Shown here one piece after another: positions 15,685-22,515 of a DNA stretch of 64,000 nt; the stretch's first letter is position 1; the number at the start of each line of letters is the position of its first letter. The DNA lies in contig NZ_MUNR01000012.1 of NCBI RefSeq assembly GCF_002001045.1, positions 517,044-581,043 of the forward strand, in the 5' to 3' direction. Position numbers and translations under genes: made by a program. A model generated the notes under the pieces. That model saw only the letters and a list, made by a program, of their open reading frames with translations. It did no database searches and was not told where the DNA came from. The stretch is from Rhodanobacter sp. C01 (GTDB lineage Bacteria; Pseudomonadota; Gammaproteobacteria; Xanthomonadales; Rhodanobacteraceae).

Positions 15685-17136
15685 ATGCCCATGCTCAAGC
15701 AGCTACTTGCCCGCAAGACCGATTTCTCGAACGTCGACGAAGGTGACGGCCCCGGCCTGAGGCGGACGCTGGGCCCATGGGGCCTCACCGCTCTCGGCAT
15801 CGGCGCGGTGATCGGCGGCGGCATCTTCGTGATCACCGGCCAGGCTGCGGCCGAGCATGCGGGACCGGCGATCATCCTCGCGTTTGTGATCGCAGCCATC
15901 TGCTGCAGCTTCACCGCACTGTGCTACGCCGAGTTCGCCACCCTGATCCCGATGTCGGGCAGTTCGTATTCCTACGCCTATGCCACGCTGGGCGAGTTGA
16001 TGGCGTGGTTCATCGGCTGGAACATGGTGCTCGAATACGGCGTCTCCGCCTCGGCAGTCGCGGTCAGCTGGACTGGCTATTTTACCAGCCTGCTCGATCA
16101 CATCGGCATCCATCTGCCTGCCGTGTTGACGAATGCGCCACTTGCCTACATGGACGGTCATCTCGTGACGACCGGCGCGCTGTTCAACCTGCCTGCGGTC
16201 GGCATCGTGCTGGCGCTGACCTGGTTGTGTTACGTCGGCATCCGCGAATCCAGCGGTGCGAACTTGGCGATGGTGATCCTCAAGGTCGGCCTGATCATCA
16301 TCGTGATCGCGGCTGGCTGGCATTACGTGAACACGGACTACTGGCACCCGTTCATCCCTGCCAGTCAAGGTCCGGAGAAATACGGCTGGCCGGGCATCAT
16401 GCGTGCGGCAACGCTGGTGTTCTTCGCCTATATCGGATTCGAGGCGACCTCGACCGCGGCACAGGAAGCAAAAAACCCCCAGCGCGACCTGCCGATCGCC
16501 ACGCTGGCGTCGCTGGCCATCTGCACCGTGCTGTACATCGGTGTCGCTGCGGTGATCACCGGGCTGCTGCCGTTCGACCAGCTCGGCACCAGCGAACCGG
16601 TCGTCACTGCCGTGAGGGCGCACGCCGAGCTCGGCTGGTTGCGCTGGCTGGTCGAGATCGGTGCCTTGATCGGACTGTCGTCGGTGGTTCTGGTCATGAT
16701 CATCGCGCAGCCACGCATCTTCATGATCATGGGTCGTGATGGCCTGCTGCCGCCGGTATTCGCCAAGATCCACCCGCGTTATCACACGCCACACATCAAC
16801 ACCGTCATCACCGGCGTCGGCATCGCGGCACTCGCGGCGGTATTTCCGCTCGATGTGCTCGGCGATCTCGTCTCGATGGGCACCCTGATCGCCTTCGTCG
16901 CCGTTTGCGCCGGCGTGCTGATCCTGCGTCGCACGCGCCCCGACCTGCCGCGCACGTTCCGCGTGCCGTGGGCACCCGTCACCTGCGTGCTCGGCGTCCT
17001 CAGCTGCCTCACCCTGTTGTACTGGGAGAACTGGTACCAGTGGCTGCTGCTGGGTATCTGGACGGTGCTCGGCATGGCGATCTATTTCGGCTATGGCCGC
17101 CGGCATAGTCGGTTGCGTGATCTGCCCTCGGCATGA
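15685..17136 (+). CDS. APC-family amino acid permease (second of tandem pair)
   Basis: 483 aa, 69 bp after its paralogue. Shared landmarks: GIGAVIGGGIFVITG, GSSYSYAYATLGELMAW, FFAYIGFEATSTAAQEAKNP and AQPRIFMIMGRDGLLP. About twelve membrane segments. The central insert of the first copy is missing here, so the two have diverged, perhaps to different substrates. Cotranscription is likely since no terminator separates them. No metabolic genes nearby reveal the substrate. Confidence 0.9.
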   Translation: MPMLKQLLARKTDFSNVDEGDGPGLRRTLGPWGLTALGIGAVIGGGIFVITGQAAAEHAGPAIILAFVIAAICCSFTALCYAEFATLIPMSGSSYSYAYATLGELMAWFIGWNMVLEYGVSASAVAVSWTGYFTSLLDHIGIHLPAVLTNAPLAYMDGHLVTTGALFNLPAVGIVLALTWLCYVGIRESSGANLAMVILKVGLIIIVIAAGWHYVNTDYWHPFIPASQGPEKYGWPGIMRAATLVFFAYIGFEATSTAAQEAKNPQRDLPIATLASLAICTVLYIGVAAVITGLLPFDQLGTSEPVVTAVRAHAELGWLRWLVEIGALIGLSSVVLVMIIAQPRIFMIMGRDGLLPPVFAKIHPRYHTPHINTVITGVGIAALAAVFPLDVLGDLVSMGTLIAFVAVCAGVLILRRTRPDLPRTFRVPWAPVTCVLGVLSCLTLLYWENWYQWLLLGIWTVLGMAIYFGYGRRHSRLRDLPSA

Positions 17137-17315
17137 TTGACGCGAAATTGCTGCATCGCCGTCTAATTTCGTGAAAATTCACTGAATTTCTGCGATCTTT
17201 CAATAAATCATGGTGCCTGCTCCCAGGGCGAATACTCTTAAAAATCAGTCAAGTTTTTCACTTCAAGTTGCTGTTTATTAAAGATTTAACGAGAAATTTT
17301 CGGTAGAATTTCGCA

Positions 17316-17492
17316 GTCTCATCGCCCAATCGTCGATCGCGGGAGTATCATCCGCAGTCCGCGGGTTGATCACTTGGCAGTGGGCCCCGGATCGCCGTCC
17401 GGCGCGTCAGGTGGGCCAGCTCCTCAGCCTGACGCGTCGGGCAGCACTTTCTCCCGACCACTCGCGTCATCGCCCCCCCCTTTTTGTATTTT
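17316..17492 (+). ncRNA. Candidate small structured RNA with alternative hairpins
   Basis: Perfect arms CGCGTCAGG (17403-17411) and CCTGACGCG (17428-17436) form one hairpin. The second arm can instead pair downstream: GACGCG-TCGGG (17431-17441) with CCCGA-CGCGTC (17453-17457 and 17463-17468, five-base bulge), followed by C8 and TTTTTGTATTTTT. A TAGAAT box lies seven bases before 17316. No plus-strand gene follows directly, so a free RNA is more likely than a leader. Family unknown; boundaries are estimates. Confidence 0.3.
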
Positions 17493-17535
17493 TCTGCGCG
17501 TGGTCGCCACGAGCAGCGCTCGCGTGTCGCTCATG

Positions 17536-17565
17536 CAAACAAAAAGGCCGGCGACACCGCCGGCC
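17536..17565 (-). terminator. Terminator of the HiPIP gene
   Basis: Perfect eight-base arms GGCCGGCG and CGCCGGCC with a four-base loop; on the minus strand the stem is followed by TTTTTGTTTG. It lies 36 bases after the HiPIP stop. Confidence 0.85.
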
Positions 17566-17601
17566 TATCATCGACCTCACATGCAACGTGACGCGCCAGG
17601 C

Positions 17602-17934
17602 TCAAGCCTTCTTCGGCGTGTGTGACACGCACCAGCCCTTCGCGTTAACCGACTTGCCCGGGAACAGCTGGCACGGACCGCGACCGGTGGCAGCACCACT
17701 GTAGAACTGGCAATTCGAGCAATCGTCGCCGGCCTTGTGCCTGGCGTTGACGGACTTGCTGGCGTCTTCCACGTAACCGAGTGCCTTGGCCGTCGGATCC
17801 GTTTCGGTCACCGGCGGCAGATCGGCCGCGCGCACAAGACGTGGCAGCCCGCCTGCGACCACGGCAACAGCAGCCGAACCAGCCACTATCTTGAGGAACC
17901 GGCGACGTGATTCGATATCTTTCTCGTTCGACAT
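17602..17934 (-). CDS. High-potential iron-sulfur protein, Tat-exported
   Basis: 110 aa. The N-terminus has a twin-arginine signal (SRRRFLKIVAG) and a hydrophobic stretch ending near VRAADLP, so the cofactor is loaded in the cytoplasm and the protein exported folded. Four cysteines at 72, 75, 88 and 102 (DDCSNCQFY, RGPCQLFPGK, KGWCVSH) match the 4Fe-4S ligands of HiPIP. Such proteins carry electrons in the periplasm, for example to a terminal oxidase or photosystem. The ATG at 17934 follows CGGAGG. Monocistronic, with its own terminator. Confidence 0.93.
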   Translation of the reverse strand: MSNEKDIESRRRFLKIVAGSAAVAVVAGGLPRLVRAADLPPVTETDPTAKALGYVEDASKSVNARHKAGDDCSNCQFYSGAATGRGPCQLFPGKSVNAKGWCVSHTPKKA

Positions 17935-18085
17935 GGGCAAGCCTCCGTCGGTGCAATCTGTCCGGCGCACCCTGCGCCGGATTCGCGTTGATGTTACGCG
18001 TACCCACGCAATGTTTCCTGACTTGCGAGAATGGCTCTCAGTTACAGCCGGGGCGCGGCCCGGCACATGATATGATTGCTCCTCA

Positions 18086-18099
18086 TTTGGACGTCCAAA
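18086..18099 (+). promoter_or_regulatory. Perfect 14-bp palindrome just upstream of mtnB
   Basis: TTTGGACGTCCAAA ends three bases before the mtnB start. A TATGAT-type -10 box lies at 18071-18076, so the palindrome would sit at the start of the transcript, a classic repressor position. Its core GGACGTCC resembles the MetJ box AGACGTCT, but the regulator is not identified here. Confidence 0.5.
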
Positions 18100-18102
18100 C
18101 CC

Positions 18103-18753
18103 ATGCCCCAGACCCTGCCTGCCACGATTGACGCCAACCGATTCGGCACCTGCGCGGACGCCATCGCGGAGACGGCACGCGAGCTGTCGGCACTGGGCTG
18201 GACACCGGCCACCAGCAGCAATTTCTCGATGCGGGTCGATGCAGAGCACGCCGCGATCACCATCTCGGGCCGGCACAAGGGCCGGCTTGGCCGCGACGAC
18301 ATCATGCTGATCGATCTGGACGGCAAACCCGTCGGCACCGATGCCCGCCCCAGCGCCGAGACGGCGCTGCATACCCAGATCTACCGGCGCTGGCCGGAAA
18401 TACACGCCGTGCTGCACACCCATTCGCGCACGCAGAGCGTGGCCTCGCGCCTCTTCGCAAGCGACGGTGCAATCCGGCTGCAGGGCTGGGAACTGCAGAA
18501 GGCGATCACCGGCTACAGCACGCACGACAGTGTGCTGGAGATCCCGGTGTTCCCGAACACCCAGCACATGCCCGAGCTGGTCGCCCGGGTCGACGCCTGG
18601 CTGGATGCGGGCAAGCCGTTGCACGCGTACCTGATCGACGGCCACGGCATCTATGCCTGGGGTCGCGACATGGCCGACGCCGAACGCCATCTCGAAGCAC
18701 TGGAATTCCTGCTCGGTTGCGAGCTGGACCTGAGAAAACTGAGGGCACCATGA
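18103..18753 (+). CDS. mtnB: Methylthioribulose-1-phosphate dehydratase
   Basis: 216 aa, class II aldolase fold. The zinc-binding histidines appear in [10 protein letters not shown], and a further histidine in [19 protein letters not shown] is the phosphate-binding N-terminal motif. It dehydrates methylthioribulose 1-phosphate to a diketo compound in methionine salvage. The start at 18103 is chosen because the palindromic operator lies immediately upstream; the open frame extends to 18076. It overlaps mtnD by four bases (ATGA). Confidence 0.95.
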   Translation: MPQTLPATIDANRFGTCADAIAETARELSALGWTPATSSNFSMRVDAEHAAITISGRHKGRLGRDDIMLIDLDGKPVGTDARPSAETALHTQIYRRWPEIHAVLHTHSRTQSVASRLFASDGAIRLQGWELQKAITGYSTHDSVLEIPVFPNTQHMPELVARVDAWLDAGKPLHAYLIDGHGIYAWGRDMADAERHLEALEFLLGCELDLRKLRAP

Positions 18754-19313
18754 GCCGATTGCGCATCTTCGACGAATCCCGGCCGCAGTCACCGCTGGCC
18801 GAGCATCTTGAACACGCCTCGATTGCCCATGAACTGGGCAAGGTCGGCGTCCGTTTCGAGCAGTGGGAAGCCAGCCAGCCAATCGCGCCCGGCGCCAGTC
18901 AGGACGAGGTGATCACTGCCTACCGCAGCGACATCGACCGGCTGATGGCCGAAAAGGGCTACCAGGCCGTCGACGTGATCAGCCTCGCCCCCGACCACCC
19001 CGACCGTGCCGTGCTGCGCCAGAAATTCCTCAGCGAGCACACCCACAGCGAAGATGAAGTGCGCTTCTTCGTGGCCGGCTCAGGCCAGTTCACCCTGCAC
19101 ATCAATGCCAAGGTCTACGATATCCTGTGTGAACAGGGCGACCTGATCGGCGTGCCGGACGGCACCCGCCACTGGTTCGACATGAGCGAGACTCCCAGCT
19201 TCGTGGCGATCCGGCTGTTCACCAACAAGGAAGGTTGGGTGGCGAACTTCACCGGTGACGACATCGCCCAGCGTTTTCCGCGGATGCAGCCACGCCAGAC
19301 CGTGACAGGCTGA
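18750..19313 (+). CDS. mtnD: Acireductone dioxygenase
   Basis: 187 aa. The ARD cupin metal ligands are visible in [18 protein letters not shown] (two histidines and a glutamate) and in GTRHWFDM. It oxidises the acireductone intermediate of methionine salvage; the bound metal (Fe or Ni) decides whether the keto-acid precursor of methionine or an off-pathway product with CO forms. The ATG overlaps the mtnB stop, so translation is coupled. The third gene of the route, mtnC, follows 119 bp later. Confidence 0.95.
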   Translation: MSRLRIFDESRPQSPLAEHLEHASIAHELGKVGVRFEQWEASQPIAPGASQDEVITAYRSDIDRLMAEKGYQAVDVISLAPDHPDRAVLRQKFLSEHTHSEDEVRFFVAGSGQFTLHINAKVYDILCEQGDLIGVPDGTRHWFDMSETPSFVAIRLFTNKEGWVANFTGDDIAQRFPRMQPRQTVTG

Positions 19314-19432
19314 AGTATGGCGGCGCCCTGATTGCCGCAACCGCGGCGGTGCGCACATTTGCGCGCCCTGTCTGCAACGCAACGCGACAGCCATTCGATT
19401 ATGCTGTTGGCTCTTTTTCCGCCAGCGCCGTC

Positions 19433-20119
19433 ATGATCGAAATTCGCGCCATCGTCACCGACATCGAGGGCACCACCAGCTCGATCAGCTTCGTCCGCGA
19501 CGTGTTGTTTCCGTATGCGCGCAAGCGGTTGCCTGCCTTCATCGAAACCCATGGCGACCGCCCCGAAGTGCAGCACTGGCTGCACGAAGCCGCCGTGGAA
19601 GCAGGCCTCGTCGAGGCCAGCCGGCAGGACATCGTCGAACTGCTGCTGCAATGGATCGACCAGGATCGCAAGTCCACCGCATTGAAAGCGTTGCAGGGCA
19701 TGATCTGGAAAGACGGCTACGCGGCTGGTGACTACCGCGCCCACTTCTATCCCGAAGTCGCTGCCCGACTTCGGGACTGGCGCGCCAACGGACTGCACTT
19801 GTACATCTACTCTTCCGGTTCGGTGCCGGCGCAGCAGTTGTTTTTCCGTTACAGCGAGGCCGGCGACCTGACCCCGCTGCTTGCCGGCTACTTCGACACC
19901 GAAACCGGCCCGAAGCGGGAGACCGAATCCTATCAACGCATCGCCGCAGCAATCGATGAACAGCCTGGACACATCCTGTTCCTGTCCGACATCGTGGAGG
20001 AACTCGACGCGGCACGGGCCGCGGGCTTCCACACCGGCTGGCTGATCCGCGAACCGCTGGCATGGCCGACCGAACCACTCCATCCTGCCTATCGCGACTT
20101 CAACGCGATCACTCCCTGA
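19433..20119 (+). CDS. mtnC: Acireductone synthase (enolase-phosphatase E1)
   Basis: 228 aa, HAD superfamily. Motif I is the family variant AIVTDIEGTTSSISFV, motif II is IYSSGSVPAQ, the lysine is in TGPKRET and motif IV is FLSDIVEELDAA. It enolises and dephosphorylates the diketo-phosphopentane product of MtnB to give the MtnD substrate. The ATG at 19433 fits the family start (MIEIRAIVTDIEG). With mtnB and mtnD it completes the lower half of methionine salvage; mtnA and the nucleosidase are not in the window. Confidence 0.95.
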   Translation: MIEIRAIVTDIEGTTSSISFVRDVLFPYARKRLPAFIETHGDRPEVQHWLHEAAVEAGLVEASRQDIVELLLQWIDQDRKSTALKALQGMIWKDGYAAGDYRAHFYPEVAARLRDWRANGLHLYIYSSGSVPAQQLFFRYSEAGDLTPLLAGYFDTETGPKRETESYQRIAAAIDEQPGHILFLSDIVEELDAARAAGFHTGWLIREPLAWPTEPLHPAYRDFNAITP

Positions 20120-20138
20120 GCCCAGGCGCGAACCCGCC

Positions 20139-21179
20139 ATGCGCACCATCCTGACTACCCTGCTTGCCTTTGCAGCCGGCGTGCTGCTGATGCTGCTGCT
20201 GCCTGGCCGTGCCGGTCAGACATCGAGCACCAACTCACCCATGCCTGCCACAGCGACTTCCACGACGATCATCTCCGGCAGCAGTTCACCCGATGAGCCT
20301 TCCTCCAGCGGGACCGCCGCCGACAGCGGTGATGACTGGCCAAACTCCGGTCCAACCCCCGAGCAGGTGATCTACGCGCAGCCGAAGATGGTCCGCGACG
20401 CACTGGCAAAACTCACGCCACGCGTGGCCGGCAAGCCGAACCTGTACCTGCTGGCGTTTGCCGGCGATGGTGGCGAGGACGTGTTCCGCAACGAGGCCGA
20501 ATACGCAGCACAGCTGTTCGCCCGTCGATTTGGAGCCACTACCCACAGCGTCGTGCTTGAAAACAATCCAGCCACCCTCGCCACGCGTCCACTGGCCAGC
20601 TGGAGCAACCTGGAAGCCGCGCTCGACGGCCTGGACAAGGCAATGCAGCCAGACCAGGACATTCTGCTGCTCTACGTCACCAGTCACGGCGGTGAGGATC
20701 ACAACCTGCTGGTCGACATGGACCCGCTGCCGCTCGATCAGATCGGTGCTCAGGATCTGGCTGACATCCTTGCCAAGCGGCATTTCAGGTGGAAGGTCGT
20801 CGTGGTCAATGCCTGCTATTCCGGCGGTTTCGTGCCACCGCTGCATGGCACAGGCACCCTGGTACTCACTGCTGCGCGTACCGACCGCAGCTCGTTCGGC
20901 TGCGGCAGCGATTCGGACATCACCTACTTCGGCAGGGCATGGCTGGTGGATGCACTGAATCGCACCCCGGATTTCGTCGATGCGTTCAAGCAGGCCAGCG
21001 GCGAGATCAGCCAGTGGGAGCAGCAGGACAAACTCACCGCGTCGGAACCGCAGATCGATATCGGCATCGGCATCGCGGATCAGCTCGCGCTGTGGCGCAA
21101 GGGCTTTACGCCAGGCCCTGCGGTGGCATTCAAGCCGACGGTGCCGGCGCCGACCAGTACAACATCGATAGCACAGTAA
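20139..21179 (+). CDS. Membrane-anchored C13-family (legumain/caspase-like) cysteine peptidase
   Basis: 346 aa. An N-terminal hydrophobic segment (residues about 4-24) is followed by a long Ser/Thr/Pro-rich linker to about residue 70. The C13 domain starts at NLYLLAFAGDG. The catalytic dyad is H183 in YVTSHGGEDHNL and C226 in VVNACYSGGF. This bacterial branch is of unknown substrate; legumain relatives cleave after Asn or Asp. The anchor and linker place it on the periplasmic face of the membrane. It starts 19 bp after mtnC, probably on the same transcript, and converges on the DUF2894 gene. Confidence 0.88.
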   Translation: MRTILTTLLAFAAGVLLMLLLPGRAGQTSSTNSPMPATATSTTIISGSSSPDEPSSSGTAADSGDDWPNSGPTPEQVIYAQPKMVRDALAKLTPRVAGKPNLYLLAFAGDGGEDVFRNEAEYAAQLFARRFGATTHSVVLENNPATLATRPLASWSNLEAALDGLDKAMQPDQDILLLYVTSHGGEDHNLLVDMDPLPLDQIGAQDLADILAKRHFRWKVVVVNACYSGGFVPPLHGTGTLVLTAARTDRSSFGCGSDSDITYFGRAWLVDALNRTPDFVDAFKQASGEISQWEQQDKLTASEPQIDIGIGIADQLALWRKGFTPGPAVAFKPTVPAPTSTTSIAQ

Positions 21180-21203
21180 TCTGGAACCTTGGCAACGCCA
21201 ACT

Positions 21204-21860
21204 TCACCCGCGCGGTTTGCTCCGCGCGCGCTTTCTGGCACTCACGGCGCGGAGCTCCTCTTTGGCCGCTGAGGTTCCGCCGCCGCTCATCTGTTCCATC
21301 CACGACAAGGTGTCGACGTACGACAGGAACTGCTGGAGGTACCCTGGCGAAAGCTCGCGCATCAGTGTGAGCGATCGGTGTACGAGGCTGCCCGAATTGA
21401 GCGGACCCGCATTGGCGGGGACTTGCTCCAGCGACTGCCGCGCCTGGCTGTCCGTGCGGACCCCGGACCAGATTTTCCTGAACTCATCGAGCGCCTCCAA
21501 AGCCGGAAAAGCGGTGCGCTGGGGCATCGTGTCACGCACGGCGGAATTGTCGCCGCGCGTCGCCGGGTGGTGGGCGATGTGATCGATCAGTCCGCCTAGC
21601 GCTCCACGGGCGGGCGGGCGCGGTGGCGTAGCACTGTCGACATGACCTACCCTGGATACCGCCATGTCGAGATCGGCCGCATAGGCCCCGATCAGCGTGG
21701 ACAGCCTGTCGTCCAGAATGCGTCTCGTCTCGCCGGCATAACCTGCCGCACGTCGCTCCAGCGCCTCGATGAAATGAAACCGCAGGGGATGCAGGCGATC
21801 GACGCCCCGCCCGCGCCACGCGTCAAGTATCGCCCGGGCGCGTGTCCCGTTATCAGTCAT
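21204..21860 (-). CDS. DUF2894 family protein (last gene of stator-like operon)
   Basis: 218 aa, no signal or membrane segment, so cytoplasmic. It is rich in helices with charged faces (ARAILDAWRGRGVDRLHPLR, FHFIEALERRAAGY, LDDRLSTLIGAY) and has a conserved-looking end, LSPGYLQQFLSYVDTLSWME followed by a basic tail RKRARSKPRG. I recall this family as a companion of DUF802 and DUF3348 genes in Beta- and Gammaproteobacteria. It overlaps the OmpA-like gene by eight bases, which implies coupled translation and a role in the same complex. No enzymatic motif seen. Confidence 0.8.
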   Translation of the reverse strand: MTDNGTRARAILDAWRGRGVDRLHPLRFHFIEALERRAAGYAGETRRILDDRLSTLIGAYAADLDMAVSRVGHVDSATPPRPPARGALGGLIDHIAHHPATRGDNSAVRDTMPQRTAFPALEALDEFRKIWSGVRTDSQARQSLEQVPANAGPLNSGSLVHRSLTLMRELSPGYLQQFLSYVDTLSWMEQMSGGGTSAAKEELRAVSARKRARSKPRG

Positions 21861-22515
21861 GAGGCGTCACGGTGGCGGTCGGCTGTGTAGCAGCCGACTG
21901 TTTCGGGATGGGTGAAATTTCCACGCGCCGGTTCCGCGCCCGCCCCTCGTCATCGGCATTCGAGCTCACCGGTTGCTCGGCACCAAACGCGGCGGCGAAT
22001 ACCGAGGAGGCCGGGAGGCCATCGGCGATCAACGCACGGGTCACGGTCAACGCGCGCTCGGCGGACAGCTCCCAGTTGTCGGCGAACTGCCGGTTGCCAT
22101 CACGCACTTGCCGGTCGTCAGTGAAGCCACTCACCATCAGGATCTCGTCGCGAGACTTGAGATAGTCGGAAAGGGGCGCCGCCAGACTCTTCAATACCTC
22201 GCGCCCTTCCGGCTGAAGCTGATCAGAGTTCAGCGCGAACAACACGCTGCCGCGAATACCGATGCGCCCATTGACGAGCGTCACCCGGCCAGCGGCCAGC
22301 GGAACCGCCAATGCCTGCTCCAAGGTCATGCGGCGCTGCGCCTCGGCCTGTCGCTGTTTGACCGCTTCATCGAGCTTGTTCGAGAGTTGCAGCTGTACGC
22401 CGATCACGCCCACCAGGATCAGCACGAACACACCCAGCAGCACTGACATCAGGTCGCCGAAGGCGGCCCAGATCGGTGCGGTCGATTCCTCGACGCCATC
22501 AAGTTCGTCGCTCAT
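21853..22515 (-). CDS. MotB/ZorB-like OmpA-domain stator subunit
   Basis: 220 aa. A short cytoplasmic N-terminus is followed by one membrane helix (residues about 14-42) opening IWAAFGDLMSVLLGVF, with aspartate D21 where MotB and ZorB have their proton-path aspartate. A short coiled segment (43-70) leads to an OmpA-type peptidoglycan-binding domain (80-200): VLFALNSDQLQPEG, VSGFTDDRQV, ELSAERALTVTRALIADG and ARNRRVEI. By analogy, D21 carries ions through a pore formed with the DUF802 protein while the OmpA domain holds the cell wall. It overlaps the DUF802 gene by four bases (ATGA). Confidence 0.88.
   Translation of the reverse strand: MSDELDGVEESTAPIWAAFGDLMSVLLGVFVLILVGVIGVQLQLSNKLDEAVKQRQAEAQRRMTLEQALAVPLAAGRVTLVNGRIGIRGSVLFALNSDQLQPEGREVLKSLAAPLSDYLKSRDEILMVSGFTDDRQVRDGNRQFADNWELSAERALTVTRALIADGLPASSVFAAAFGAEQPVSSNADDEGRARNRRVEISPIPKQSAATQPTATVTPHD

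Larger units (their letters stand above)
17137..17601. other. 465-bp noncoding gap with AT-rich half and GC-rich structured half
   Basis: 17137-17310 is unusually AT-rich for this genome and ends with a possible -10 box TAGAAT (17304-17309). 17340-17470 is GC-rich with strong inverted repeats, followed by C8 and T-rich sequence. No open frame with a plausible start and RBS is seen. A candidate RNA is listed separately. Confidence 0.5.

Noticed and set aside
14089..17106. Two long minus-strand frames (499 and 467 codons)
   Set aside because: They are the complement of the two permease genes, with His/Asp/Gln-rich composition.
17316..17492. 6S RNA or tmRNA
   Set aside because: Length is similar to 6S RNA, but I could not see its conserved closing stem and central bubble pattern, nor a tRNA-like end.
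18061..18102. SAM riboswitch before mtnB
   Set aside because: The distance from the likely transcription start to the ATG is about 20 bases, too short for any SAM aptamer.
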